From Sycon ciliatum (lineage: Eukaryota > Porifera > Calcarea > Leucosolenida > Sycettidae), in assembly GCF_964019385.1 (NCBI RefSeq), contig NC_088651.1, forward strand, positions 518,863 through 582,862: 64,000 nucleotides of DNA, in the 5' to 3' direction. The notes beneath the pieces were generated by a model. That model was not told the DNA's origin. It did no database searches and saw only the letters and a list, made by a program, of their open reading frames with translations. A program made the position numbers and the translations under genes. Each line of letters begins with the position of its first letter. Within the stretch, counting starts at the first letter, position 1. This document shows positions 23,458 through 36,834 of the stretch, one piece after another.

Positions 23458-26275
23458 AATTAACCGCTTTTGTGCATTTGCGGCTGTTGGTAGAGCGTCC
23501 ACTTATGACTGCGCGTTTGGCTCTATTTATCTCTACACCTGTATTACGATTTTTGTCTCCGCGTCCACTTTTTTTATAAACGAACGATAGTAATTATAGG
23601 CGACGAGGAGAAAGTCATTTATCATAGCGATCATTGTGATGAGCGATGCCCGCGAGCGCGATGATTAGGTCACTACTGGTGAGTCAGACCCGAATGAGGG
23701 GGCGGCTTGATTTAACCCTGCCACCACTGCCAGGGGTAGCAGTGTGACTCCTTGTGTTTGTGTGTGAGAGGGTAGCAGAGGGCATCCCCGGACACAGCCT
23801 TACTCTGTGCACACGGCGCACACCTGCTGCAGCTACTTCAGCATCACGAAAACTTGTTTGCGATTGAGAGTCGATTCAGGCACACCTCCATTCAACCATA
23901 CACCACGAGGACGTTCCTTGAACAGTGGTACCCACACGTGATGTACGTACACTATACTTAGGGATCTGCGCGAATACATGTACTATAATATTATACTTCT
24001 GAAGTGCAGTACACTCAGGTACATGTTCGGACGTGCCCAACACCCACTGGAAAACAGGCCCTGCGATGCCCTCTGACTGACAGTACGAATAGTGGTTATA
24101 TTCACGAGCAGCGCAGATACCACTACTATGAGCCAGTGATACGTGGATCCTAGTATAGTAATACATGTAGATAGCCGACAATTGTGCTAGATTGATCCAT
24201 AATGAAATACACGAAACTGGAACAGACGGCACAGGCTTCACTGGTTCCTTTCTGCATCTGCATCAAGACAGAACCGCACAGCGCCGCCGTGCTGTGTTCA
24301 GTAATACGATTATGTGATTGTCACGTGTGTCCTGTGAAGATCCGACATCATCTGTACACGGCTGGTCACTGTGGACTGTGGACTGTGCCGCATCTTCATC
24401 TAAGTCCGTTTAAGTGATACATTTGGTGTTTGCATCCACCCGTTTATCGATGGCCCCATACCGGCTTGGCACCTATCTGTGTCGAAACAGCAGTTGGAAG
24501 TGTCGAGTGAGGAACAGTGGTTACATCTGATGTTGATAGCGATGGAGTATTGCAGGAACCACGCCAACCTTGATAACGCCTTTCCTCTATCAGCATTCCT
24601 GCTCAAACGAAAGTAACTGCTTAGTTAATCAGACGTGACTTGTGTAACTAGCAGAAGATTAGTATTCATTTCAGTGCGCCCTTGCTGATACCACCCAACC
24701 ACGCGTCCTTAGATGCCGAACGAACAGACGCGCTCTGGGAAATGTCAAAAGTATAATCCTATCTCACAAAACCTTCAAGGACGACCCGACCCCGAAACTA
24801 TGCACTGTTCGTATTGCAAACACGAGTTTATCAATCTGGAATCGTAATTATGTATCTACATGTACATGTACGTATGGGCCATATTGATGCATGTCGAGGC
24901 ATGTACATACCAGTACTCGTACATGAATGTCCGGCAGTATAACTGTTACATGTACATGTACACTCAACGCTGTCTTCACCCTTTGCATATACAGTACATG
25001 AGTATCAGGTCCGGGTCACGGGGAACATGGTTGGTTGTACTGCCGGCACAGTTCACCCATTACGCATGCTGTCTGCCAATCACGTGATCCCCGTAATGTC
25101 GTTGCATGCACAGTGTCGCCTCTGCTGGTGGAAGCGTGCAGGATCCATTTGGGACTTTGTCGAAAGTGGCCATTGTCACCGGACAAGGGAGTAATAAGTG
25201 AGGCAATCTCGACCGAGGTATTGTTCTGCTGTCCTCTAGTGCAATTCCCAGCACAAGAGAGAGAGAGAGAGAGCTATTCCCTAGTCATTAGAACAAGCAC
25301 AAGCACTGACAGTGTTGCCACAGAGTACAACTACATTGCTCTGCTGAAGCTGGCAATCAAACACACACACACACACCTAGTCCTAAACCACTGAAATTTC
25401 TTGCACGAGCGTAGTCGTTCTCATTCTCTCACCCCCCCCCCCCCCACACACACACACCAACACATGCTGGTTGATCTGTGAGCAGTGTACTCTCAGTGCG
25501 GTAAGACGGGACGTACATAGTGCGTTCCTTGCCATCATCAGCATATACTTGCCAATGCGAACTACTTTCCAACACGACGATCTTCCAGTTGTTCGAGTTC
25601 TGGTCAGGTCATTAAGGCCTACTTGAGAAATGTCACGTTTCCCACTATTCGAGGTGCACGTTAGGATGGTGCGGAAGTACATGTCCCAGCCTTGACAAAG
25701 CCAGACTAGCCTAGGCAAAGACACCTAGTAAGTATAGCAGTAGCAATACATGATTCGGGACTAGCATCCCGACTGGACGCAAACCTTGGTCAGGTTAATA
25801 TGCACAGCATGTGAAAGTATTAGTTGAACCCGTACACTGATACTTGGTCACTAGCATTGGTAGCTTTTGTCCGGGGCACACTGTCCATACGGATGCAGGA
25901 TTCGTGTGCGCCACATGCAGGCCATCCTGCTTTACGTATCTGGCGCACTTCGCGCACAGTACGTGTGCCACACACACACACACACATACACACCGCGTAC
26001 CGCTGCATTGTGATCCGAGGCACCACACTGCGATGCAGCAAGTGAAATGACTGGCTGATCGCAGGGCAGGTCACGTCATGTACTGCACTCCAACTTAGGT
26101 CTACCGGGCATTCAGCATTCATACTATCATAGGCAAGCGCCCGTCCACTGCGGTAAACAGAGTCTCAGCCTATGCTGCGGCGTTTTCCTGCTCTTTGCAC
26201 GATCGCGTCGCATCACGCTGAGAAGTCGCGTCTTGATCTGAAGATAAATATTAGCTCGAGCCATTCTGGAAAGAC

Positions 26276-26282
26276 TATAAAT
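26276..26282 (+). promoter_or_regulatory. TATA box of the first cystine-knot gene
   Basis: TATAAAT lies 119 bases upstream of the ATG at 26401. Transcription would start about 25-30 bases further on, leaving a 5' UTR near 95 bases. No other gene start is close by. Confidence 0.45.
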
Positions 26283-26400
26283 TCCGGACGAAGAGCCGTG
26301 AAGGGGCAGGATGAGCAGCTGTGTCTCAAGAAGAGCAAAGAGCAAAAGAGCTTTGGAAATATTTCTCCTTCCGTAAACAGGTTAGCAGAAGTCGAATACG

Positions 26401-27201
26401 ATGGCATCGATGTGTAAACTATCCACTGGGTCCTATGGTCAAGCATTAGCCTCCAGCAACCTGTCAAGTTGTCTGCTTGGCCTTGTGATGGTAACGTTTC
26501 TGGTCCTGTCCATGCCAGCACCAAGTCTCTCAGCCAGTATCGCTAAGAACACAATCCATCGACCAACAGGACTTACACCATTTCAGGGTCTGCGCGAGGC
26601 GGGCAGCTCTCATTCGAACTTCGGCGGATTGTCTCCAGGAAACACGGCGGTCAACGATGTCAGCACAAATGCAGGAGGACGAATGCCGACGCCCGGACAG
26701 AATGGTCTGAATCGTGTGGACAATGGCCAAAAGATAGGCAAGAACTCAGTGCCCAATGCAACGATACCCCACAGTGAATCACAGCCCCATGTGGATGTCA
26801 GAGATGTGATTGTAAACCGGAATCGCAACGCCACCACCGCTCCCGAGGACCCTACCGAAGGAACTCCCACTGATGTAGGGCATGTCATTTACGACAAGAG
26901 TCAGTGGAAATCTAAGGAGGTGTGCGAGCTCCGCCGTAAGGCCTTCGAGATCACTCGGCCAGGCTGTGAGAGCCAACATGTGGAGCTGGGTTGGTGCAAG
27001 GGAGCATGTAATAACTGGACCAAGCTACTGCATCAGACAGCAAGCAGATCACCTGCCTGGTCTTCGCGGCTGCGCTGCTGTCGTGTTCGTGACATGGAGA
27101 CGGTAACTGTTAGATTGAATTGCCAAGGTGGTGAAGTGCAGGATGTTAGGCTGGCTTCAGCCAAGGTCTGCAAGTGCACCTCCAGGGAGAGATCCTTCTA
27201 G
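26401..27201 (+). CDS. secreted C-terminal cystine-knot (CTCK) protein, 9-cysteine variant
   Basis: A 266-residue single-exon ORF. Residues 24-45 are hydrophobic (LLGLVMVTFLVL) and end in a small-residue cleavage-like site after a 20-residue n-region, so a secreted ligand or matrix protein is likely. Residues 46-170 are a low-complexity pro-region with N-glycosylation sequons at 119 and 143. The knot domain occupies 175-266, with Cys at 175, 189, 199, 203, 226, 227, 241, 257 and 259. The family signatures CKGAC (CxGxC, 199-203) and terminal CKC (257-259) are visible; N205-W-T is a third sequon. CTCK proteins (bursicon, DAN/gremlin, mucin and von Willebrand C-termini) form disulfide-knotted dimers outside the cell. 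Compared with the paralogue at 60151 it lacks the first Cys of CxCC and the last Cys of CxCxxC. The start is the first ATG; Met4 is an alternative. The subfamily is uncertain. Confidence 0.82.
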   Translation: MASMCKLSTGSYGQALASSNLSSCLLGLVMVTFLVLSMPAPSLSASIAKNTIHRPTGLTPFQGLREAGSSHSNFGGLSPGNTAVNDVSTNAGGRMPTPGQNGLNRVDNGQKIGKNSVPNATIPHSESQPHVDVRDVIVNRNRNATTAPEDPTEGTPTDVGHVIYDKSQWKSKEVCELRRKAFEITRPGCESQHVELGWCKGACNNWTKLLHQTASRSPAWSSRLRCCRVRDMETVTVRLNCQGGEVQDVRLASAKVCKCTSRERSF

Positions 27202-27429
27202 ATTCGTGCTGTGTTCCATTGCCGTGGCGGCGGCAGCGAGGTCTAGTTGGTGTTTGTGTTGGTGTGTCTCTACTCCTGGTTCATGATCATGATCCCGAAT
27301 GGCCAAGTCACGTCACCACGTGTCGGAAATCCGTGACTTGTACTGTTCCGCGCGCACTGTCAGCATCTCTTGAGCTGCTGTACTGGAATTGACCAGGACT
27401 ACTGCCCTGCGTGTGCCTAGGCTCTACAG

Positions 27430-27620
27430 GCAAGTCTGAGCGCTCAAGATCATCTCAGCGGGGAGCCCTAACCTGCACCATACATCGCCTCTTCTGGCTC
27501 CCGTGGACCAGAGGAAACTCACTTCATCTCGAGCTACATGTACTTCGCTTGAGCACCGAATTTATCCTCTTACGGCCTCCCGATCCCTGTATCTATATTT
27601 ATTCGCAAAGGTGGCCTCAG
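27430..27620 (+). pseudogene. possible decayed LINE ORF2 C-terminal fragment
   Basis: Two frames together read HRLFWLP followed after a one-base shift by VDQRKL, resembling the LHWLPVxxRI...KL block near the C-terminus of many LINE reverse transcriptases. The similarity is short and frameshifted, so confidence is low. Confidence 0.25.
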
Positions 27621-28085
27621 GGCAGTGTAACCATGTGATCATTGTCTGAGAAACAGAGCGTGACACATTGCCGCCACTGAACCAGTATTTTAGAGCAATT
27701 TCTATCCCCCCCTTTCTATCCCCGCCCAATTTTTTACGCCTCTATCACAACCATTCATGATTCAAATATTTTCGTCCTTCATGCCTGAATATCTATGCCT
27801 TGCGCCTTACCACACGATACTGTGACAGTGTAGGGATGAAGATCACGACTATCTATTTACGCCCCAGAATATCCATTATAAAAAATTTCTACCAAGCTTC
27901 GCGCTATCCGATTATGATCTCTATTTCTCGACAACGCGAGGCTCGCTCCTTGTCGTGGCCGCAAGCAGCATTCTTGAAAAACTTATTCGATACTCAACTA
28001 TTTTCTCAGCACGGCTCACGGATTCTATTATTTATTCTAACCTGCAAACACTACCATTATTTATACAAACGTTGCCTTTTGGTCA

Positions 28086-28164
28086 GTGTGTGCGTGTGTG
28101 TGTATGTCCGTGTGTGTGTTTGTTTGTGTATGTCCGTGTATGTTTGTGTCTATGTCCGTGCATG

Positions 28165-28195
<31 letters not shown>

Positions 28196-28196
28196 T
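28086..28196 (+). repeat. GT-rich microsatellite
   Basis: (GT)n interrupted by GTATGTCC units, ending in a pure (GT) run of about 13 units. It keeps two frames open and creates false ORFs rich in V, C and R. Confidence 0.9.
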
Positions 28197-30927
28197 TTCT
28201 GCACTGGTATGACCCACAATATGTGTATGTATAATCAGTACTGATTTTCCGCGCCCTGATGAAAGCCACCCACAGTGGTCAGAAGTCGTTGGGAATTAGT
28301 GGTCGCAGGGACAAGGATTCGAATGAAACTCACCGGATCGTGCGAAGCCTGAAAGTGGCCACATTTACATGATCGGAAACTCCCTGCTACAACAGTTCAT
28401 GTGACATGGACTTGAGCCTATGCTAATTCAAATTATCACCGAGGAGGTATGGTCTCAGCCAGGCGCTGCAGACAAAGCACATCAGCTTAGGTATAAAGTC
28501 CTGAACAATATAGCATATTAATCACGACCTTTCTCACGCGGCGTGGGCCCAGTGTGGCTCATGCGAGTAAACAATGTGCGAATTCCATACAGTGCGCGTA
28601 CATCATGTACTAGACCAGGTACAGTGTACTTCGCCTGTACACGTGTCGATTCGTAGACAGCCAAAGACCTTTTCATGATCATGGCCAAAAAATGCCAGCG
28701 TGAAAATATACTCATCGGCTGAACCTTCTCTAGATGCCTGCAGGACGGTCCGCGAAGACAAAGCCGACTTTGTTTCCCAGCAAGTGATAAATCGGCAATC
28801 GATTAACCGCACAATCACTGTCGTCTTAGACCAACTCAATGTGCCTGCCTGGACCTTCCAAGTGATAGTGGCCGCGCGCCGTCATGAGTGCCCTCGGGAA
28901 CGGAGAAGAGATCTACTTTTTTATAATGTTTTCCGCACACAAGGTTTCTGTAGCGTTGGGCAGATAGGAACAACTACCTCTACTCTCTGGTCATGTCCGT
29001 GGTATGTCTACATGAACCTCTGAGCGCAACTGTCAACGGCGTCGAGCAATAAGCTTTACTCCTTGCAATGGCTTAGCACAGTCAATCCGATGTTATCCGA
29101 TGATTATAGACATCATAACTGCAAAAGGTACTCACAAACTTGAGCTCAAAATTAGCGGCATGTCCAAGATGATGGTGAATGAGCCTTATTAGCGTACCTA
29201 TAGCCGGTATTGCCCGATCATGACTCCCGCAGTGATAATGCGGAAGTCCATGCCCGTTTTCACTCCAAGCTGCCGCGCTCTAGCGATAATCGTCGGTTTG
29301 TAAACAAGCTGACACGCATACTGGGACGCACTCAACGCCGACAGTAGACTCCCAGGGGCTCAACATAAGCACCCCAAACACACCCAGCGGAAATAGAACG
29401 CATGTCACGGTTCAGGCGAGAAACTGCGCACACGTGGCCCACCGGGTGCCGAAACTCACTTCTCACTTTCGACGGGGTACTGAGTATTGGACAACTACCG
29501 TCACGTGTTGATCTGGAATACCAAATGGTCCACTCCCAAAGCTTAGGCACATAATTGAACTCTAGTAAGACGTATACCTGTCTCAGCACAATAGAGGTAC
29601 ACACACGCACATACATTGTACATTTACATGATCACTCCAGGTTTAAACCAGCTCGCATCGGAGATATGCAGCATGGACACGGTTGAAAGAGTTTCAGACG
29701 AGCGAAGGGTACGCCTGATGTATCAAGCGTTCTCCGAGATTCCACTCTGACCGCCTGAAGTTTGTTGTCACACAATCCAATCACGCACACTGCCCGTGGT
29801 CATAAATAGCCATGCCACACTGCGCCATGCCACACTGCCACACTGCGTTTTACCGGCGTATGCAAACCAAGTAATCACCGACATGGGGAAGCCCTTGTGG
29901 AGGAAACATCAATAGCTTGAGGGGCTTCGCCGACATGTGATTCGTCATAAGTCGTATACAAGGCACAGCTCTGAGCGTGTACCGGCGAGTTCAAGAATAC
30001 TTCGCTGTTTCGTGTACCGGCAGATTTCGACAACTGCAAGAAACATACAAACACAGAAGTCAAAGCTTAGCGGACTATGTTACATGTTCATGTAGGTATA
30101 CGGTGTTGTTGATGATGGAATTCATGTAACGGCTGCGTCTTGACGTCGATACGAAGATTAGGTGTGAAAATCGATCCGGGATATGAGTATAATGTTCTTG
30201 GATGACGAAGGGAGTTCTCCGGATGAACACTAACACTCCACGACCGCTACATGCACCGATTCGTGGCCTTAGAAACTTCACACGGGCGAGATTTGATCAT
30301 GGAGATGCCGGTTCATGTACTTGTAATTGACCAGGGCGGGCCTGGGAGGACTCCCATTAGCACAGTTACGACTTGACTCCCACTGTCATGTAGTTTGCGG
30401 CATTAACCCTATGGGAGCGGGCTGCTTCTGGGCGAAATCGGATCGTCTGCATTTGCATTCTGTGATGTGCTGGCACTTTATGGACGTGGAATACAGGACG
30501 CCTGGGAGGTAACCCGCCCTGAAATATCACGATACCCACGCCTGCGGGCAACATATCGTGTATTACAGCTTGTACACCGATGTTGTCGGCGAAGTAAGTT
30601 GTTACAATTACGTACATGTACATGTGTTTTCATTTTACTACATGCTCCACCTAATATTTTATTATGTATTTCCATAATCATGTTAGACACGACACGACTA
30701 ACATGAAACTCCAGTAGTTATACATGACAGCCGGGGGCTTTAACAAGGGTGACATTTGTCTCCTGGCCATTGGCTTGGAATCCATCGGGTACACTGGAGC
30801 TAGCCTGGGTCTAGACGCGCACAATACCGCTGAACAAACAGAATAGAATCTGCTGTGTTGATTTAGTCACGTCCTAACATATTGACCATACATGTACAGT
30901 CATGTAGTGTGTCTGTGGTGCTGTTGT

Positions 30928-31075
30928 GCATACACAGGATCTGAGGACGATCTAGCACCTTGGCCCACCGATGATGTGTGTGCATAGGAGTTGAGGAAGA
31001 TCAAGCACTTCGGCAAGCCGATGTTGTGTGCATAGGAGTTGAGGAAGACCAAGCACCCAGCTTGGCTCGCCGATT
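30928..31075 (+). repeat. tandem repeat of about 48-54 bp, three units
   Basis: Units start at 30928, 30982 and 31030, each reading GCATA..., then GAGGA(A/C)GA, then AGCAC, then a GCCGAT-like end. The second and third are nearly identical (GCATAGGAGTTGAGGAAGA); the first is diverged. Confidence 0.75.
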
Positions 31076-33112
31076 TTGTAAAGCTTGTGCCCGCTAAAAT
31101 CTCGTACCAGCCAGGACTTTGCCCATAAAGATCGCGCCCACCTACATGTACATGTCCTTCATGCACGGGTACCATGTTGTGCCTGTGTGTGCTGGATCAT
31201 GGAAGGCGCAAGATATGTTATTCTCGCTTGAGTACTGTTGATGACCCTACGTTTACGTGCATGTGCTAGTGATGTAATCCAGTTATGTGATAGTACAAGT
31301 CATATGCGTGCTAACAATACCATGCCGACACGATACAAGGGAGGTCTAGATCCACGTAACGGATACGGGAACGTGGGTGACACAGGTAAAGTTCCTGCAA
31401 TGGACCCACATTCGCAATGTTGTTTTTAGTCACACGGAACAAACAAAAGCATGCAGCGAAAGGCCCAAACCTGGTCGAAGACGAAGCTTAGAAGCTCATC
31501 GAATATTTTGATTTCGTGCTTCGGAAACTTCTTCAGCTGAGCACCCTCACAGCTACCACAATGCGCTCCATTCTGATTTTCACTCACACGTTCTGGCGGA
31601 ACGCGGGTGAGCCTCCATACACGGTATGTCGTGAATCAGAAAACGTCTGTACGTGGGTCACTGAGTATCACGTGGTAAACACACGTAAAGTACCCACGGA
31701 TTACGTGGGACTAAACCTCCCTGAACGTGGACACATAATACTCGCACTTGCAGATACCCACCACAGGTAAAGACACGTGCATTCGTTTGGGTAGGCGATA
31801 GAGATCGAAAAACAGAATACACAGGGCCAATCTACATGTACAATGCAGATCTGTGTGTTGTCTAGCAGTAGCATCATTCTGTTATACTCGTCGTGGGGTC
31901 GTGGCCTCAAGGTTTCACTCGTCAGTTACGAATGTGCAGTGAGTGCACTTATCGGCGAGTCCTCCTGCAGGTGTTATAGAGGCTGTGCATGTGGTGATGC
32001 AACCATATTTGCCAAGCGACGAAATGCTCTCCATTTTTGGTGCGGAAAGGGGATGATCATCTCCATCGCCACTGACCAATGTATTGTGTTCACGCTCAAT
32101 ATTCCTGGGAACAGTCAGGTCTTAAAGCAGAACTTGAATCAAACATACTGGAACTTCATCCGTGATATTTCACAAGGAAAGCCAAGGAACATTTTGACCT
32201 TTGTCCCCAAGTCCCTTACACGCATGAAGCAGGGGACATGCCATAAACGATTACGTCGTTGTGTTTGTACTGCATTTGTATTTGGTGGTAATAGGAAGAT
32301 CAACATAACCTTCACCTTTCCGACAGCAATCATCTGACTGCTCAAGAATCCCATTCCTGAACCATCTGCAGCCCTGATCGTTGTACACACGTGTTATAGA
32401 TGTAAGGTAGTTGTTCCAGAATCACCTCCGTGTGTGTAACACATGACATGGCTACGCATATGCATCATCCTATTCTTTGTTTGTTGCTTCCGCTTGCAAT
32501 TCGTCATGCCTGTTTGTTTGCGCCTTGGAATACCAGTCTGCCTGTGCAAGGTCCTGTACTGAATGCGTGTAGAACATGGTTATGCCCTTTGCTATACCCT
32601 ACACTAACAGTCTATTCGAGGAGACACCGAAGATGTTAGTGAATCATGCATATGGGGCGAAATGGCATGGGCGTAAGGGCATGAGACTACGATGACGTAA
32701 TTCTTGTAACGCAGCATGTTCCCCAGCCGTACCGCGTCAGTCGCTATTATGGAGTATGAAGTGGTAAGGAAGGACGCTGCATCATGGAGCATCACGGAGC
32801 CCCCTGCTCTCCCCGTACTTGACTGTGTTCACGCAACAACAATGAGGTCATGATGAGTCACTGTTATGTGAATGATTATGTAACCTACATTCGAAAGCAT
32901 GCGGAGGGCCGGAACTGTTTCATATTGAAAACGGTACAGCTAGTAGTAATAGTACAGTGATGACACACTTCATTACTGCTGCAGAGTGCAGTGTACTAAA
33001 GACAATCCGAAGAAAGTATCTAATGAACATACAGCATTGTGTGCTGGGCAGAGCCAATGGCCACTTCTGCGGACTGTTTACGATCATTCATGCAAAGTTA
33101 ATAAAGAACGCT

Positions 33113-33133
33113 GTACATGTACATGTACATGTA
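33113..33133. repeat. (TACATG)n block
   Basis: Three and a half uninterrupted units of the hexamer. Confidence 0.95.
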
Positions 33134-33623
33134 GTTCAGTGTACTTCTGGGCATTTCTGGATGCGGATGAATACAGAGAACAATCGCAGAACAATGAAGG
33201 ATCTGGGAAGGAGGCTCGCATTAGACAACAACACCAAAGCACTCGGGGATCCTGCCGTAATCAATAGAATTCAAGTAGATTCTAGAGTGTTCTAGGACCA
33301 GCACTGAACATTGGAGCCAGTTCTGACTCCTTTCGACATTAATGGCCATCAGACAAGCCAGAACTAGTTGTTCAGCAAACGCTCAAAAAGGTGAAGATGA
33401 CATTAAAATAATAGATTCGGACGGAGAGCCACTGATTGATGTATAGTATATTAGTAAAGAAAAGGACCAAGGCCTCTGTCCTTTACTATAAAAGACATTA
33501 AATGGGAACCTTTTCGGTGGCCTTGTCGTAGGCCGGTGCTCCGAGTTTTCTCCATTTCAATCTCTCAATTTCCATTGGACGTCCCATTTCTCCATCTATT
33601 CATCCAATTCCTTCTATCCATCC

Positions 33624-33645
33624 ACATGTACATGTACATGTACAT
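33624..33645. repeat. (TACATG)n block beside a hammerhead motif
   Basis: Nearly four units of the hexamer, 33 bases downstream (minus strand) of the hammerhead cleavage site at 33679. Confidence 0.9.
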
Positions 33646-33672
33646 AAAGTCGGTCTATCAATACTTCTCAGT

Positions 33673-33720
33673 GCTATAGACAGAAAGCTGTTTCGACTAT
33701 AAAGTCCTCATCAGTAGATC
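33673..33720 (-). ncRNA. hammerhead ribozyme motif with GUC cleavage site
   Basis: Minus strand: core CTGATGA (complement of 33708-33714); stem II GACT-TTAT-AGTC with one extra G before it; GAAA; stem III ACAG-CTTT-CTGT with a proper four-base loop; then C, giving the canonical GUC cleavage triplet at 33679-33681. Stem I begins with two pairs (TA/TA), then an internal mismatch, and is the weakest part. Every invariant catalytic base is present. Confidence 0.6.
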
Positions 33721-34000
33721 GACGAGCTGCAAAAAGCCGCGTTGCCAGCCATGGTCATGGTGCAAAGGTGGCTGGAAATGAGGCGAATAGTACAGTGAGT
33801 TTCAGAGGTGTTCATCAACTTTCATTACTACAGTACTTTTACGAGCAGAACTGACTGGTTGACAACGTCTTGGCCAGACCGAAACACTGCCACAACAAAA
33901 CGGAAACATAATTCGGTTGTATCGAGAAAGATAAGCACGAGACATTCCAATCACTGCGGCCACGTGGTGCGTAGACCTACACCACATTGCACCGAAAAGG

Positions 34001-34033
34001 CATGCATAGCCCATGCATAGCCCATGCATAGCC
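34001..34033 (+). repeat. 11-bp tandem repeat, three perfect copies
   Basis: CATGCATAGCC repeated head to tail three times. Confidence 0.95.
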
Positions 34034-36660
34034 CAAGTATGATGCAGTGGCGTGCAAGGCACAGCAAGAAGTAAACTTGTCAGTATCTAACATACGATAC
34101 TAGTATTATACAACTGTAGAATGCATCACTGCGTCACAAGGAGTGTGCCTTATGGGAAGACCTTCCGAACAGTGGCACTACAGACATTAAGACCAGTCGG
34201 TGCTCTAGCGCCAGAGCGATCAAACTACGAACTGTAGCGAGCGAAGTGTAATCCAGTAGCACTAAAGCAGCCTACCGAGAGTGCTCAACAAGACAAATGT
34301 GAAGAAGCGAGATACCCAATGCGGTATCAATACTTGTCCGTATACAAGTTATGGGCTTGAGGATTAGTTTGAGGACTCACACGGAAGTACGCAATGGGCG
34401 CACCATGATGGCATAAATATGCTCATCACGACGATTGTAACCCTTACTTCAAATTACATGTACACATCGATTGTAAGACACTTTTCGCAGAATATTCGAA
34501 ACACGTATATTATTGCAGTATTGCGATCCCTTCCGGAGGAATGCTTTTTCTGCTTGGCGGCACAACTACCTAATTGTGTTGTTCAAACATCATTGCGATC
34601 AGTTCGGACAGTTACCCTGAGGTCCGATTACGAGACTGACCAAATTTGAAACTTCAAATTGTCCGGAGAAGGAGAAAAATGCAACAGTAGAGACAAGTAG
34701 CTGCTGTAGTGCAGAAGCAAGCAAAGCAGCTAGTAATACGGTGGAGACCACAACGTGGGCAGAGTTGCTGCGCGACAACCGCTCCTAGTAATGGTGTCAA
34801 GCACGTTCCAATAGCAATCGGCAAAACAATAGCTCAACCATTACTCCCGTGAATGCAGTTGAAATCGACCCCTTCCTCTCTCTCTCTCTCACACACAAAC
34901 ACACACACACCAACGCAAATACAATCAACGTCCAGAACGTCAAAGTCTTGTCACTGAACTCAGATTCAAACCTTCATCGACTCTGCTATGCTATGTGAAG
35001 AATAATGTGCGATGCCTTGGATGTCTGCCAGTTGCCAAGCTGTTGCTGTCTGTAGCTGACGAGCATGAGGATTGAACGCAATTCATCATGGCGCAGACCT
35101 CCTTGACGCGAGCCTTGCACTCAAGTGTTGCTAGCTCATCATTCTCGAACCACTGTGCCTGAAGCCATTACAGCTACATGTATTGGTATGTGTACTACTT
35201 TGTGCACGGCGTTTGCATCCCAGTGAGACACCAGACTGGTTCGCATGAAGATGGTTCCAACTCATCGTGCAGACAGCAGGTACCACTGCACTATCTATAC
35301 GATGTACGCGGTCTAGAGCATCATTGAAGCTGTTCAGATTCGCATTACGAAGGCGTACGTATTTCGACACTGCTCAATACAGTCCTCAGTTCAAATATTG
35401 CGTTGTGATAGCACGTGGTGTTTGCTAGCTGCCTAACTCATAACGTGCTGTCTGGCGGTGCAGTTGACCTCAGGACACTCCTACTAATCCCGCCTTTGCG
35501 TACATCTACATGACTGGTAGTTATGTTATTCGTTGCCTGAGAAAGACGACGGTCATCCTGGGCGAGCATGCCCAAGAAAAGCATGTTAGCGTGGCCTTGG
35601 TTTCTGCCGCTGCATTGCACCCTACACCATCAGGATGAAGAACGAGTTCGTAACGCTTGACGTGAAAAACCTGAATGAAACGATTCAAAGCTTTTAAGCC
35701 CGTTCAGTGCGCGCCATTGCGGCATTTGTTGGGCATACAAGCACAATTGGAATCGAGGGTATCTTCACAGTCGCGTTTCACCACAACATCACAATCATAG
35801 AGACACGCGCACAGGCACAGACACAATACGCTTCCAGGTGCATATCATCGCCATGCTGACCTGATCAATTTCGAGGTATTTTATGCATACATAGTGCGCG
35901 TACGTGTACGTGCAAGACATAGGCCTACGACACGTTGCCATTGCTCCCGGACTGAAGCAGATGAAGCACCAAATAATAGACGCGCATTTATACTAATTAG
36001 TAGAGTACGCAACGGCTCCTCCAAACCCACGACACGCCTAGCTCGAAAACCTTTCATTGCTTAACTACTAACTTTGCGCTCACGTGATTTATCTTTGAAT
36101 CTGACTATCAACTCAAGAGGCAATGAAGATGTGTGGACAGCTTGAAGCGGATAGATACTTGAGCTCTTTGTTTTCTTGTGTTTGCGCACTTTCGAGCACT
36201 TGATACGAACCCACAAATCCGCTTCGCCTTCTCCCATTACCGTCGGATCCACAGCTCCTGGTCGTAATTGGTCGGCATCGGAATGCAGTGGGGCGGGTGA
36301 GTGTCTCTGACATGGGTGCATTGTGACGAACCACTGAATCAATGTATCTTCTTAGCATTGATATGGCTGTAACAATTCTCGATTGAACCCAATCAGGTAC
36401 GCAATATTGAGTCTAGCATAATTCTCAGATAAAGAATGTTCGCCTTTTGTTCAGAAAAATAAACTGTGATGAGATACGTACAGTCACAATCATTGTGCTT
36501 GATTGAGAACGTGACTATGCTCTCGCGAAAACACATTCTCTCTCGCTGTGTACGTGTACACGTCTAAGTGATGGTGCTTACAAGGAGGATATTTCCATTT
36601 TTGTGAAAAATTCTGTGGGACTTTTCCAATAAAAGGCGTAGTTTGGTGCTCCTGTTCAAT

Positions 36661-36684
36661 CATGTCATGTACATGTACATGTAC
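36661..36684. repeat. (TACATG)n block
   Basis: About four units of the hexamer, the first interrupted (CATGTCATG). Confidence 0.9.
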
Positions 36685-36790
36685 GTATAGTATCTGTGAC
36701 TGTAGATTTGGCTAGCATTGAATTATTGCTCTGCTGTGCCACACTTGTCGACTACTACATAGTCGTAAACAAATCTTAAGGTTCACGTAC

Positions 36791-36834
36791 ATGAGATCGT
36801 ACATGTGCATGTGCATGTACATGTACGATCTCAT
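36791..36834. repeat. 16-bp perfect inverted repeat hairpin
   Basis: ATGAGATCGTACATGT (36791-36806) and ACATGTACGATCTCAT (36819-36834) are exact inverted copies around a 12-base loop. Only part of each arm is TACATG-like, so this is more than a simple-repeat effect. Confidence 0.85.

Larger units (their letters stand above)
14985..26275. other. long gene-poor stretch upstream of the first cystine-knot gene
   Basis: No gene recognised. It holds a 13-bp minisatellite (15739-15793), a foldback at 18724-18785, a decayed transposon piece near 18378-18540, a decayed hammerhead copy at 19746-19791, GT/CA microsatellites (about 19643, 20141, 25361, 25971), a C tract plus CA repeat at 25431-25457, and many TACATG units. 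A 199-codon ORF at 16162-16761 is partly built from TACATG units and has no recognisable domain. Confidence 0.5.
27202..33672. other. gene-poor stretch after the first cystine-knot gene
   Basis: No gene recognised. No AATAAA was found within about 600 bases of the 26401 gene, so its 3' end is undefined. The stretch holds a GT-rich microsatellite (28086-28196), a tandem repeat at 30928-31075, and TACATG blocks at 33113-33133 and 33624-33645. A 164-codon ORF at 31843-32337 has no motif that I recognise. Confidence 0.5.

Noticed and set aside
28255-28310. CTGATGA followed by a CCAC/GTGG hairpin, hammerhead-like
   Set aside because: The GAAA element is replaced by AGAAG and no stem III or cleavage triplet can be drawn.
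31843-32337. 164-codon cysteine-containing ORF
   Set aside because: No signal peptide or cysteine pattern of a known family; length is within chance expectation.
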